Below are positions 11,595 to 24,090 of a stretch of 64,000 bases of DNA, in pieces (within the stretch, counting starts at the first letter, position 1; each line of letters opens with the position of its first letter). The DNA is from Lophius americanus (lineage: Eukaryota > Chordata > Actinopteri > Lophiiformes > Lophiidae). The stretch lies in assembly GCA_037951165.1 (NCBI GenBank), contig JBBDHG010000445.1:278001-342000 (forward strand), written 5' to 3'. The notes beneath the pieces are model-generated. The model was not told the DNA's origin. It did not search any database and saw only the letters and a program-made list of their open reading frames with translations. Made by a program: the position numbers and the translations under genes.

Positions 11595-12050
11595 CTCATT
11601 TTCCTCCGATGGTCTGGGGTTGGGTAGTAGTGAGAGCAGACTAAGTAGTATACGACAGACTTCCCTCTCCCCAGCAACACTCTCCAGCTCATCCTGGAGA
11701 TAAATTAGGCGTACCCAGGCCAGATGAGATATATAGTCATCAGTCATCCCTCCAGTGAGTCCTGGGTCTCCTCCCAGTGGTTCTTTTGGAGGTTCCACTC
11801 TGAGCTCCCTCTGGATGTCTGAGCTCCACACCTTATCTCTAAGGCTGAGCCCAGCCACCCTACAGAGGAAGACCATCGCCGCCGCTTGTACCCATGACCC
11901 CATTCTTTCAGTCACCACCCTGAGCTCATGACGATAGATGGAGGTTAGCATCAATGAAAAGGTCAATTGAGGGCTTTGCCTTACGACTCAGCTCTTTATT
12001 CACCACAATGGGATCCTCCAGTACAAAACCCACATTAGTGTTGATGCAGA
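11595..12050 (-). mobile_element. Non-LTR retrotransposon 3' coding remnant, antisense
   Basis: The minus strand encodes a degraded reverse-transcriptase C terminus: VAGLSLRDKVWSS, DDYISHLAWVRL and ELESVAGEREVCR recall the widespread fish LINE ending 'RRVAGLSLRDRVRSS ... RDYISRLAWERLG ... ELEEVAGEREVW'. The middle is deleted. It continues into the sequence encoding the 'ELSRKAKLS'-like segment near 12000. Clade (jockey/L2/Rex-like) is from memory. Confidence 0.75.
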
Positions 12051-13285
12051 ACCATTTTGAGCAGTTCTGAAAATGTTTGCAATGTTAGCAGCATCATTTA
12101 TGAGGTGATAATACAGTAGTTACAGCTTATTCCTGTTGCCCCATGTGGCCTATTGTCTATTTTTTTTAGGTTTAAAGACACTGGAAAACAGAATTAGCTA
12201 CTGCAATTACTGTATTGTGCCACTAAATGTTTATTCAAACAACCAAGAGGTCTGCTGATTGTTAATTGTTGACTGGATCATGTGTCATGATTGCACACGG
12301 TACTTAAGAACACAAGGAACATAACTGTGAGGTAACTTTGAGCCTAAAATTCAAGCATCAGAAAAAGAAGAGCGGCTCTGGGACTTGGAGGAGAGGACCT
12401 TTGATCTTTGACTCCCAGCAGTGTAATAACCTTTGAACCCAAAAAGAAGGAAAATGCAAAGAGCTGCAGATGTGACAACAGAGCTCCATTCTTCTGTCCA
12501 ACAACAAAAAAGGAACACACCGTTATGTGTGTGTAAATGTGTGTGTGTTGTCTCCTCATCATTAATACAGTTAGCTTTGTCAGATTTGGGACAAAACCAA
12601 ACAATGGTGGTGAAACACCAGCATCACACACACTGTTTCATTGTTTCTTTTACAAGAAGACAAAAATGTAGCCGGCCAATTTCTCTCAGATAATGTCCAG
12701 CAGTGATTCTGCTCCTCTCTGTCTGCTGCAGATATCACACACTATTAATGAGAGCAAATGTAAGCCTGACCTAATTCTTTGAACTGGACCACAAAAGCAC
12801 AGATTTAATTCTGAAATGACTGTATTGATTCTAAAACTCCTTCGCTTGAGGCAGCAACTCATCACCCACCTGGATTGGGCAATCCACTATTTTCCAATCC
12901 ACTGTAAGAGAACCATGGCCTCAGATTTGGAGACTCTGTCTCTCATGCCTCGTACGTTTGTCCCATGTCCCATTTGCTGAGATAGAGGGGACAAGTTTGG
13001 GTTATTTAGCTATTTGGAGCCTCTCACATCAACCATATGAATACAAATGGTGCTAGCTGCTAACTGTTAGCATGCTAATGGGCTACATTAATATGGCAAA
13101 CAAACGTGAGGCAGAGGGAAAAGACAACAGGAGCAAAGAAAGCTGTTAAGAAAGCTCTGAAAAATTACTCCAACTAGGCATTCATTAAGACAGCAATCAA
13201 GCCTCGGAATAACTCAGAATCCATCCGACATCCATCACAGAAGAAAAAGACCGGCGCATAAATATCACTTATTGGCTGGAAAGAC
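12051..13285. other. Intergenic, nothing recognised
   Basis: No convincing exon, RNA gene or repeat match in this stretch. Confidence 0.4.
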
Positions 13286-13289
13286 TATG

Positions 13290-13550
13290 AAAGATTTTCC
13301 CCAAACACAACACACTCTCAGACAAAAACCGGTTCAGCCAAGGACACAACACACGAGTTGAGAAATGTGGTCTATGCGTTTCAATGCAGTGAGGGGTACT
13401 CAGAAGAGCATTTAGGGGAGACCTAACAATCACGCCATAATCGGATGGCCCAGACCAGGAGAGACATTTCTTCAGGACTGGAGTCAGTGGTCCATCAGTA
13501 TCTAAAGGACCGAGGACACTCCTTCAAAGACAGGAGGGTTGGCCTACATG
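13290..13550 (+). mobile_element. Penelope-like element remnant (GIY-YIG endonuclease end)
   Basis: Translation reads TLRQKPVQPRTQHTS, then after a frameshift NVVYAFQCSEGYSEEHLGET, then a stop, then HNRMAQTRRDISSGLES and YLKDRGHSFKDRRV. The pattern of VVYA..C.., ..GET, HNRMAQ.RR...SG and LK.RGHSF.D is that of the GIY-YIG endonuclease found at the C terminus of fish Penelope-like elements. It carries at least one frameshift and one stop and loses similarity after 13550, so it is a dead fragment. Confidence 0.65.
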
Positions 13551-14164
13551 GACCCATTTATTCCCATTGGAAATTGTTTAAAGGCCGGATCAGATTTCAA
13601 ATGCTCCACATTTACACCCCATTTTTAGATTTTTATGAGAAATCGTCACTCTATTCATGTTTGTTAGACCTGAAGGATGCATTGGAGAGGACATGTTTTG
13701 AAGGACTTTACAACCCTTCAGATATTTATGTTGAGAAAAAAACAACAACCCATGATGGTCAGTAGAAGCCGTTTTAACAAGTCATTCTGTTCTTTGGACT
13801 TTATTTTTTCTACTCAAAGCCCCCTCAGTGTCTCCCACGGTCACCATGGGGACCAAGGACAGGAAAGACAAATATAAACTTTAATTATTCATGGTATTTC
13901 TCACACACACACTGTACATCCTGATGCATACTCCCGGATTGTTTCTCCTACAGCTCTCATGATCTTCATCACTCAGCTGATTGAGTGGACCTATTTGTTC
14001 CAGCAGAACGTAGGGATTTATTCCTCACAAGGCCGTGAAGACGCTTGTTTTTTTATTTCAGGAGAGAAATTATGAAATAAATGAGTCCAAATTTCATACC
14101 TGAACATTTGAGCTCATTAGCATTATCATCAAAATCGTTTCATAAAATCATATAAATGCATTTC

Positions 14165-14478
14165 ATTTGCTGTAACTGTTTATCCTATGCAGGGTTATGT
14201 GGAGGTTAACTGTAAGCGAGGGGGGGGGGGTGCACCACAGGGCAGAGACACAAACAACCATTCACACTCACACGTTTGCAGCCTATCAGTCATAAATCCA
14301 TCTATTTTACACGTTTTTTTTGGACAGTGGGATGAAGCTGGAGCACAAAGAAGGAAACACACACACAAGGAAAACAAGCAAAATTACTCAAAGAAAAGTC
14401 CCATGCGTGGATTAAACACAGGAACGTATTTGTTATGAGGCGCCGGTGCTAACCCCTGCATCCCTGTGGAACTCCATA
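14165..14478 (-). repeat. Common teleost interspersed repeat, copy 1 (antisense)
   Basis: Recognisable blocks: ctgtaactgtttatcct, cagagacacaaacaacc, attcacactcacac, tttggacagtgggatgaag, gctggagcac, aaggaaacacac and tgaggcgccggtgctaacc. They occur in the order of a very common fish repeat whose sense copy is at 47575-47900. A G10 run interrupts it at 14220-14229. Confidence 0.7.
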
Positions 14479-17400
14479 TGTTTAATGACCCTTTTAAACG
14501 TCATTTTAATTCCGGTAGCACCTCCATATATGATAAATCAACTGAAAACTCCAAAAGCATTTTCTTTCGAAACACTTAAGAAGGCCTTTTATTATCGCTG
14601 CCTGGTCATTTCAGAGCTGAATTAATGATGGTAAAAGGTTTATTCAAACACTAATGGTGATGTGTTTACCATCCTCCAAACACACTGCCCGATCTTCCTG
14701 CCAGGAAACCTACCCTTTAAGCCCGTTGCAGACTATTTCATACCATTTCAATGAAGCATGTTCAACCTGGAAGCTGTAGCTAAACAGCACATAACCACTG
14801 TCCAATGGAGGATACATCCAGTTAGAGCTGATCCTCCTCTTCTAAGCTCGGTTGAAAAACCCGTGTCCAATCATAGATCCCCACATCATATAAGGATACA
14901 CGTTTGCAGCGAGTGAGCTCATCTCTCAGTTTGTGTTTCTCTCTCCCTCTCTTTCTCTAAATATCTCACCCACATCAATGCTTATTACTAACTTGTCTTC
15001 ATGTCTGGAGTCTAAGAGCTCTTCAATCCTGCTGTGATCATGGCTGGACCTGGTAAATGATAAATGACCAGGTCCAGGTCCACTATGTTATCATAAACAT
15101 CATAATTAATACTAAATGTAATCGTACTATTGTTGCTGGACATGTCTGTTTCTCTCCACACCTTTCCCTTTTCCCCCTAACTTTCACTCACTTTCTCTCT
15201 CTCTCGCTCTCTCCCTGACGCTGTCTCTCGCCCTGAGTCGGGATCTGCTCTGCTCAAGGTCTCTACCTGTCATCAGGCATCGTTTTCTCACCGCTGACTT
15301 TCTCAAGTTCTTGCTCACATTGAATTGTTGTGTATTTGTAAAACAAAGAGTAAGGATTATTTTTGGAAAGTGCCTCGAGAAATTTAATTGACTTGAGAAG
15401 TCTGCATTAATCAATAATCATCAGATATAATCCATCCGTTTCGAACAAAGAGAGAGATGTGTGCGCCTAACGATAAAGGAACACTTTGCCTACAGGGTTC
15501 ATTCAAAAGAACTCAGATAGCCAACCACTGAGGATATTTGATCCGGGTCGCTATGAGAAACACTCTTGCCTCACCATGAGATGGAACAAAATAAATTAAT
15601 TCAATTTAATCATTAAGCAATCCAGTGAGGTCCGAGTAAAAGTTCATAAAACCACGTTACAAACAGCATTATGTCTCTATTTGGGTCAATTCAGAGTAAA
15701 TGTGCATTGGAGAGGTTACAGAATGTAATATATGTATAATGCACTATACATTTATGCTCTCTATAGAGATGGTACATTATGTTAGCTTCTAAATGAACCC
15801 AAAAGCATAAATTACATGAAAATTAGATTTTAGGAAGGGTTTACAAACAATGCAAACCTCCTCTTCTCCAATTATGTAATTTAAGCAACAAAAGTCCCAT
15901 GATGGTTTGACCCTCATTAGTCAGAGTACTGCAAACATTATCCATGCAGTCAGCTGGTATCCAGCAGTTTTAAAGAACACGGACGCAGATCCTCAGCTGG
16001 ATCCATTTAAAAAACGAAAAATCTGAAATCTGAGATTTTCCATTTGATCCTAAAAATTCATCGGAATGTATTCAGAACAGACCAACTGCAACACGAAAGA
16101 GTCAGAAAGTATGACCTCCTCTATGGAGATAATTAGACATACATTACGTAATCAATAGATTTCAGTCAGATGAGTTGCGTGATGTAATTTTGAATACCCA
16201 TTCAAGCACAAATGGCTTATATACAGTAGAATAAGAAGCACATGGGAGAATTGAAGAATATGAGGGCAAAGAGACGTTGACTGTGAAATGAATGGATCAT
16301 TGGAAACAGATTATGAACAATCATGATGGACAGATCATGTGAACTAGACGGACATTTTATTCAATACAAAATCCTACACCGATATTATTATACATCATGC
16401 AGGTTTTTGGAAGTACGAGAATGTTCTGCAGTGATTACACACACACCCTTTAACATATTATGACAATAACACACTGTAATAATCTTTATAGATTTGTGCT
16501 TAATCACATTTGCTGAAACCGAGATAAAAAACACAAATCAGTCACAAACTCCTCTATCTACATGTCGGGCTTTTTCTCTGCGTCTCTTGCCGCTGGACAG
16601 AACAGCTGTTTAGCTCCAGAGCCATGGCCTATGTGTGTGTGTGTGTGTGTCGCTGTGACCATGCCTCCAGTCACGCCAGCTGCTCGCCATCCTGATGTCA
16701 ACATGGCTACTGGCATACAAATTGAAAACAGCAAGATCTTTTTACATCAACAAGGTCTCCATCGTGGTACGGAGTAAACACCGCATTAGCATAAATAGAG
16801 GACATTCTGTGCACGACATGTGTGTCATGAAAAACCAAAACATGTCCGTGTCCTGCCCCACACAGAAACCCGCTGCAGTTTTCAGATATTCCATCTGATG
16901 GCGCGATTGGAGGTCATTACTGCAAGTCTCCCATTTGCCGGATCTCCACTTCCTGTCATTCTGTCTCACTTCCTGTTTGTTTATTGTAAGGGGAAAATAA
17001 ACAACAGAGTGATGAATGAAAAATTCAGGGGAGCAAATTTAGATGGAGATTTCCCACACATACACACAAACAGACTCACACACACACACACACACACACA
17101 CACGCAAACACATGCAAACACAAATATGCTAAGCACATCTGCCAGCTGGTTGAGAAGACGTCTTTGTTGTTTGTTAGGTGACTTAACAGCAGCGATGTTG
17201 TCACGACAACTAACCACCACTCATCATGTTTAAGTTTAGGATGATCCACTTCAACGACTTTGAGGTTTTTTTACACACAAACATTGCTGAACAGCAGAGA
17301 GGGATTAAAAAAACATACGATCCTCGTCTCCGGCTATTCAGGTTTCTTGCCGTTTTCTCTTCATCTGCACAGATACAGAGACTCTCCACTCTTCAATCCT

Positions 17401-18025
17401 CCTCATCCTCCTCCTCATCCCCTCTGCTGAGATCTGTGGCATCTCAACCAGATCTGTGGGGATGTGGGTTACTCTCTACAAAATGATTGTAAGAACGAGA
17501 GGAACATGTTAAACAATAGTTTCTTTTTATACATCCTGTTCAAGGCAGGATTGTTGTGTCTTCATTCCTGCCTCACTAGTCTGTGTAACTCTTGTAAAGG
17601 CATAAAGAGGGCTCATCTTTGTGGAGGTAAAACCAACGTAGAATCAACATCTGTACTAAATGAACTAGTCTGTGTCAGACTTTTACGACGTTTCATGGTG
17701 TAGGAGCAAAACAGTTCAAATGTAAAAAGAAGAACTGAAATTGTGTTTGAGTTATGGAAGCAGAACGACGTTATATTGTGTTTTTACTTATTTGTGTTTG
17801 GATTCATTTTTTTTCATATGGGTCTACGAGCTTTCGAGGTCAAGGTCGTCAGATTTTCTCACCCGTGGAAGGAGTGAGATTAACTAATTAGGCTAAAAAC
17901 CTCCATGATAATATTTAATTAATGATATTTGGACGCGGTTAATTCTGTCAGAACATACAGTACACTGGAGTCCAGTGTGTGAATACTGAAGACATGCTGA
18001 TACCCTTGTGAGCCCGGACTCAAGT
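14479..18025. other. Intergenic, nothing recognised beyond short CA repeats
   Basis: Contains short TG/CA arrays near 16635-16650 and 17076-17103. I find no exon with a credible protein match and no RNA gene. Confidence 0.4.
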
Positions 18026-18250
18026 CCTGATATTCTTCTTCTTCTTCTTTTTCTTCTTCTTCTTCTTTTTTCAGCTCTTCTCTTTTTAGGGGTCGCTGCA
18101 AATGATTGTTTTATTCCCCATATTTTTTTAGCATACATTTTTACCTCGGATGCCCCTCCTGACACAACCCTCCCCATTTATCCAGGCTTGGTACCAGGAC
18201 TAGCAGTACAGTGGTTTGTTGCTCTATGTGGCTGGGTTCAAGTCCTGATA
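18026..18250 (-). mobile_element. RTE-like LINE 3' end fragment
   Basis: A (CTT)n tract is followed by taggggtcgctgcaaatgat, then ggatgcccctcctgacac, aaccctccccatttatcc and ggcttggtaccaggact. This wording is characteristic of the 3' region of a common fish RTE-type LINE, in antisense. The coding part of a related element is at 50436-50955. Confidence 0.6.
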
Positions 18251-20775
18251 AGCATCATGAAAACAAATGACTTTTATATATTGACCATATCTGGTAACTT
18301 CATAAGAATCTCATGCTTCAAGTCGTGTTTGACTTTTTCTCTCCATCAACAAGTGTATTTTTGTGATCACAGGGTTTTTATTTTGGTATACGATGACATA
18401 ACCTAAGTTGGACATTCAGTCATTGTGACCCTCTCTCTGCCGTCCAGTGAGGAGGAAGCTGAGGCGGTGTGTGTTTGTGTGTCCATTCAGGATGTTGGAT
18501 GTCTCGCTGACAGAGGTGAAGGACTAACTCTTATCTAAACTCTTATTTTGAGAGGAGGTCAACATGCAGTGCTTTTATTTTGGCATACTTTTACAGAAGA
18601 GGCCTTGACAGTAGTGAACTTCTTGTGATGACAGGATGACAGCAGAGACAGAAAAGATGAGCCAACATCTGTTACCGGGGGCAACGGGGGGCAAAATACC
18701 CCCAGTAACAGCCAGTCATCAGAGTGATGTATTGTTGAAAGGCAAAGAGGAAGTTATGTGTGGTTACCATGGCAGCTCACCACCAAACCAGCTAAGAGGA
18801 AGCAGCAGTGAGTGTAACGACATTCACCTCTAACTGTATTTGACCAATTCCAATTTTTTAACACCACAAATACTTTCCCCTGAGCTTTCATATACATACA
18901 AACATTCCTATAAATCAAACCTACACCCATCTTCAGCTCGTCAGTAAACTTGAACCACAACAGTCAGCGATTGTTTTTTACTCCTCATTTGTACATCACT
19001 TATGAAAAAATAGTCTAAAAGATTCATAATGTGAATATATATTCAAAATTATGACCATGAACGGTTTCCCGAGTCTGGTCATCATGCTTACCTTAAAGTT
19101 TTATATATAAATTATAACTTATTGATTACATTTAAGCTTTGAATAATAGTTTTACAGAATTAATTGCTAATTAAATTGATCAAATCAATCAACCTAAAGG
19201 AACCTCATCACTCCACAGTGACATCTTTTTGACACTTGAAGGCAACTGCACAATCTTTGGATAACGAAAAGTGAGCTGATGTGTGAAATAAGCAGCAATC
19301 TGACACTACGCACTGCCCGTGACTGAAAGGCAGAACAACAAGGACCACCATTACAACTTTGTAAAGTTTATACAGGACTGCCGTAAAGACAAAACAGTCC
19401 CGCCTTTAAAAGAAGATGTGAAATGGGACAATTTCAGAGACTTCAAAGCGAAAAAAGACACACGGCTCTCCATAAAAGATTCCTTCAGACAGAACGTTGA
19501 TCAGAAATGACTAAGAGGAATATCTGCTCAGTATTTAGACCGACATATTTGTGAGTGTGTCACCATGTGATAATGTTAATACATAATGTCAACAAGGGGA
19601 AAGAAGACATTTCTCTGTTGATCTGCTTCAACACTGCAGTCTGTCATGGGTTTCTATCCTGGAGGGACATTGGCCACATGACGGGAGGGTTCTGTACAGG
19701 CTGACAGCTCACACACATCAACAATGACTGGTTCTGTCTCTGGTTTATCGGGTATTCGCAAAAGTGAGCCTCATTTTCTTTGTTCCGTTTCCATTTAGAT
19801 TTACGAGTTTTGTATTTGCTCCTCAGTTTGTTTTTGTTTGTAAGGCAACATTTCACAGTGGGCCAGAAGTGGTATAAATACCATGTGTGAGCAAACTGTT
19901 CTCTTATTGTCATTGTTTAGTGGTTGGACTCAGCTGAAAACACTTTCTCCTCTTCATCTTTTAAATGTTGGAACACCAACAATAAAGCAGCAAAGTTCTG
20001 CTCTTGTATAAATAAGTAGAACCGTCTGACGTGAAGGAAATCTGGCTGTGTGCTTGAAGATGAACAAAACCGATAATGTCTCTGTCTTAAATTTGAGAAT
20101 TCCCAACTTCTTATCTCAGATGCTTGCTTTGAATCTTCCCCAAAAATGTAGGTCCTTTTGAAAGTTTCGGATTTCTATCAGTCTTAGAGGCTACTGGAAA
20201 TAATTGTTGTAATGCTGATGGAGTATATAAATATTATAAAAAGGCTTCTTCTTGTCAAATTAGATATGTCGTTGTTTAATGGAAACATCTGAAGCGGACC
20301 ACAGTGGAAACCTTTACTTTTCATTAAATGATGTTGCTTCGGATCCAAAAACTTGTTTACAGCTGCACGCATCAGATGTGTCACATCGTAACAAGACACG
20401 GTTTATAGTACTGACATGAGAGTGCATTCCTGATACCGAGAGTAACATCAGGGGAAAGAGCTTCACCTCCAGCCGAGTCTGTTAATGAATCATCAACCGT
20501 AGGAAACCCGTCAGAGAGCCGTGGGATGCAACACAGCTGTCAGGCTCTGGGTAAGACACAACACTGCAGCTTCTGTCTTCATGCTGATATCAGCATTTTC
20601 CATCTCAAATAAGGTTCTAGGATGAAGAGAGAATGAAGAGTCTTCCCTTTGTTTTATTCCCACAACGCTAGAATAACATCACTCCAGTGTTTGAGGGACC
20701 ATACGGGTGTCCATCTTCTCCGCGGCCGGGTCAGAAGGCCATTACACACGTTCTTCTCTCCGGCAACATTCCTCA
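18251..20775. other. Intergenic, nothing recognised
   Basis: Several short open frames, none with credible splice sites plus a recognisable domain. Confidence 0.4.
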
Positions 20776-21060
20776 GTTTATCCCTGGGGATCCTGAGGTG
20801 CTTTCAGTTCAGATGAGATATACAGTCTCTCCAGCAAGTTCTACTCCAAGGTCTCCTCCCAATTGGAGGTGCCTTTCGAAAACCTCAGAAAAGGAGGCAA
20901 ACGGGAAGCATTCTGATCGGATAGCTTAACCTGCTTACCTGGAGCATCAGCTCCACTCTGAGCTTCTTCCAGGGTGTCCAAGCTCTGCATCACATCTCTA
21001 CGCCCAGCCACCCTATGCTGGAAGCTCATTTAAGCTGCTTGTATCCTTGCCCTCATTCAC
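20776..21060 (-). mobile_element. Non-LTR retrotransposon 3' remnant, antisense (same family as 11595-12050)
   Basis: Plus-strand blocks ggtctcctcccaattggagg, aaaacctcagaaaaggaggc, cttccagggtgtccaagctc, cgcccagccaccctatgctg and gctcatttaagctgcttgta follow the order of the fish LINE consensus also present at 11595-12050. Less of its centre is deleted here. Confidence 0.7.
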
Positions 21061-22156
21061 ATCATACAGGTGTGTTGCAAAGCAAAAAAGGTGGATGCAT
21101 AACACTGAAGCGTCGGCATCTAAGTGTGACATTTTTCAAATGCAGACAGAAGTCAGAGAGTCAAACCGATCCAGATCATCACTAGATTTGATTTTTTGTT
21201 TCTTTTGCCATTCCTCTACCTACCCCCCGAAAAGGTTTCATCAGAATTCACCCATAACGTTTTGAGTAATCCTGCTGAAAGCCAGACAGATGCCAGCAAA
21301 AACAAGACCTTCTTGGCCAATGTTGATCTCTTCCTCTGCTCAGTGGGTGAGGATCTCCAGGAGCTTAGGATTTCTCCCCTAGTTTGAAGACATTTTCGAT
21401 TGAATGCCTTCAGCTGTGCCTCAGGATATGAAGCAGTCACATTTACCTAAATTAATAATGTCAACCGGTCCCACAAAACTACACCAACCAAATTGCAAAA
21501 TGATTTAAAAAACTATTACTATTATAAGATTAAGCACCTTAAAGAAAAATGTCACCAAACCAGCTTAATTAAGTGCTTCATCATACAGCTATGTTGAATG
21601 TAGTAAACAAAGTCATATTTCATTTACCGAACACAATTATGCTGCATGTACTAAAGACAATTATGTAATCTCCAAATGCTTTGCTATTACATTCATGCAC
21701 CCAAATCCCTTGTTTCGATTGTCAAAGATGCAACTATTTAGTTTTTTTTGGTATACAAAAAAAGTAATATAAGGTGAATAACATCCATGTTTTATTCATC
21801 TCAATGACTTTAACATTTTTACAGAATGGTGAAGCGCAATAACAAAGATGCATCCGACCCGCCTTGAGCAGGAGAGAGGGGCAACTGAAAAGAGATCCTT
21901 GGATTTTTGTTGAAACTCTTTCACAGGTTTTTACATCAGGCTCAGTCCTCCGGTTCTGCTCTCCATAACGTCGCTGTGCTACAAACTGTGTCCTGATGCT
22001 GACAGAGAATTATTCTGTCAGTTCATTTTATTCTGTTCTGTAATCTTCATCAAGCTGCACGTCACCTGCTCACATCATACTGCCTCATGCTATTTCACGC
22101 CATACCACCTACATGGCAAATGCTCTCCATTTACTCCACTGTCAGATCTCATGCTG

Positions 22157-22157
<1 letters not shown>
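21061..22157. other. Intergenic, nothing recognised
   Basis: AT-rich, no exon or repeat recognised. Confidence 0.4.
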
Positions 22158-22245
<88 letters not shown>

Positions 22246-22427
22246 CACACAGGACCTTCATTAGGGATGATATTAGTGTGAACCCATTATAACCCCCTGC
22301 CTACCGAAACACCCACTCTACAGGAAGTGAAGTCAACCGCTGGGTCCAACTTGTTCAAAAAGACACACACACATACACACACACACACACAGGCCCACAC
22401 GCCCACACACACCCACCCACAAACACA

Positions 22428-22467
<40 letters not shown>

Positions 22468-22546
22468 CACAGAGTGGGTTCTCTTCCGGTCTGGCAGGAG
22501 ACCACAGCGGTACAAGGTCTTGCGTGTGTGTGTGTGTGTGTGTGCG
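22158..22546. repeat. Cluster of CA/TG microsatellites
   Basis: (CA)n at 22158-22250, imperfect (CA)n with cacacgcccac interruptions at 22362-22460, and (TG)n at about 22525-22544. Thr-His or Val-Cys reading frames across them are artefacts of the repeat. Confidence 0.95.
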
Positions 22547-22904
22547 TTTAGTTGTCAGAGATAAGAGTATAAGGGCCACAGAGAGATAAAATTGGATGAA
22601 CAGGATGAAGGCCACCACCACACACAAACAGACACACACTAGCACACACACGCAGGGTCTCACAGCAGTCTGAACTAGTCGGACCATCACTCAGACTTCA
22701 GCTCATTAACAGATTCCCTGCAGGAGAGATTCATTAACATAATTAATTGTTACTCATTAGCCTAATGACGCTGCAGCCAGCAGAGAAAAGTCCACAGCGT
22801 TCATTTAAGACCACGACGCAGCGGAGGAGTTCATTCAAGTCTCACGAGCTCCCAGGAACAAAAAACAAACATGCAAACGTTATTATTTTATTTTATTTTT
22901 TATT

Positions 22905-23000
22905 GATGCTTGTATCTGCTTTTACTTTGTAGCACTTTGAGATTTGATCCAAATGTGAAGTGCATAATAAATTAAATGTATTATTATTATTATTATTAAA
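22905..23000 (+). mobile_element. LINE 3' tail with (ATT)n
   Basis: gtagcactttgagattt, aagtgcataataaatt and then tattattattattatt match the typical 3' terminus of fish L2-like LINEs, which end in a short tandem repeat. Confidence 0.5.
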
Positions 23001-23689
23001 CAGTCGGTGAAAAATTATAGCTCCAAAAATGTATCCGACAGGATTTACAGCATGTATTTCAGCCAGACTTATCAACATCATCCACTGTGATTGTGGAAAA
23101 GGCTACATGATACTAAAGTAAACTATCTTATATGGGTATCTGCACTTTGCTAGTGTGCACGGCTTAAACCTGTGTTTATTCTCCTTCCTCGCTTTCCTCA
23201 AGGTCCGATACAAACCTGGTGAAGTAACAGGTGGATTGGGGCGGTCTTCCCGTGGGAGATATGGAAGTTAGCGTCAGTCTGTCACTCAATGCTGGGCAGC
23301 TTGCTATACACTTCTACCATAAGACATAAAAACTGTTTCACAATTCTACAACCTCAGATGAACGAAGCACACAGTCTTCATTCATTTGTTTTTTCGCTAA
23401 GTGGTCTCATAGTTATCAGTGAAGTGCTTTATTTATTAGACAGCTGCTGCTCCCTCCATTGTTTTCGCTGTAAACACAGCAGCAGCAGTGAGGAGAGATA
23501 AGAAGGCTTCTTCTCTTTAGAATAATTACAATTTATCATCGGGATCCCATGATTGTCTGCTACAGATACCGAAAAATGAGGGAAATGAAAACTGGTGCTT
23601 GGGTTCACTTAGGTATTAATCATTGGTTGCATGGCTCCATCAGCTTCAACGTCTAAATCCACTATTAGAAAATAATTCAGTTATTATAT

Positions 23690-24090
23690 CCCCCCCCCCA
23701 AAAGTTGGGGAGATTATGGAGATGTCATCGCCGCGTCCGCCGCCTCAGATCCTTCGTTTTAGCACGATACCTCAAACCTCTCATGGATCATTTTCAAATT
23801 TTATACCCAATCTTACCTTAGTGCGAGGAAGAACTGGAGTGATTTTGGGAAACACCGGTTGTATGGTTCCAACACTAGGGGGAGCTTTATCTCCAAAACG
23901 TTTGTTTATGTTTATGTAATAGTTCATATTTTACTTACTTCAGGGAACTTTGGATCCCTAAAATATTGTGGAAATAACCTCACATTTAAAGTTAGGAGTT
24001 CAATCAGGGGGTTTTCTTGCACAACGAAGGGGATTGAGGACTTTTTCTTGTCTGTTTGCCAAGTTTCATGATGTCTCCAAAACACTAAAC
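23690..24090 (-). repeat. Interspersed repeat family X, copy 2 (antisense)
   Basis: Read on the minus strand it gives aaaagtcctcaatcccctt, ttgtgcaag, ccccctgattgaactcc, aaatatgaactattac, gagataaagctccccctagt, ccagttcttcctcgcac. Same block order as 10256-10760 and 35477-35905. Confidence 0.7.

Noticed and set aside
11568..11966. 132-codon minus-strand frame as a host gene
   Set aside because: It matches the landmarks of a LINE reverse-transcriptase C terminus with an internal deletion.
13445..13765. 106-codon frame starting MAQTRRDISSG as a gene
   Set aside because: Its first third is the decayed Penelope-like endonuclease; the rest shows no domain, and the element carries a stop just upstream.
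17893..18177. Arg/Lys/Glu-rich minus-strand frame as a basic nuclear protein
   Set aside because: The basic run is the complement of a (CTT)n tract at the end of a LINE fragment.
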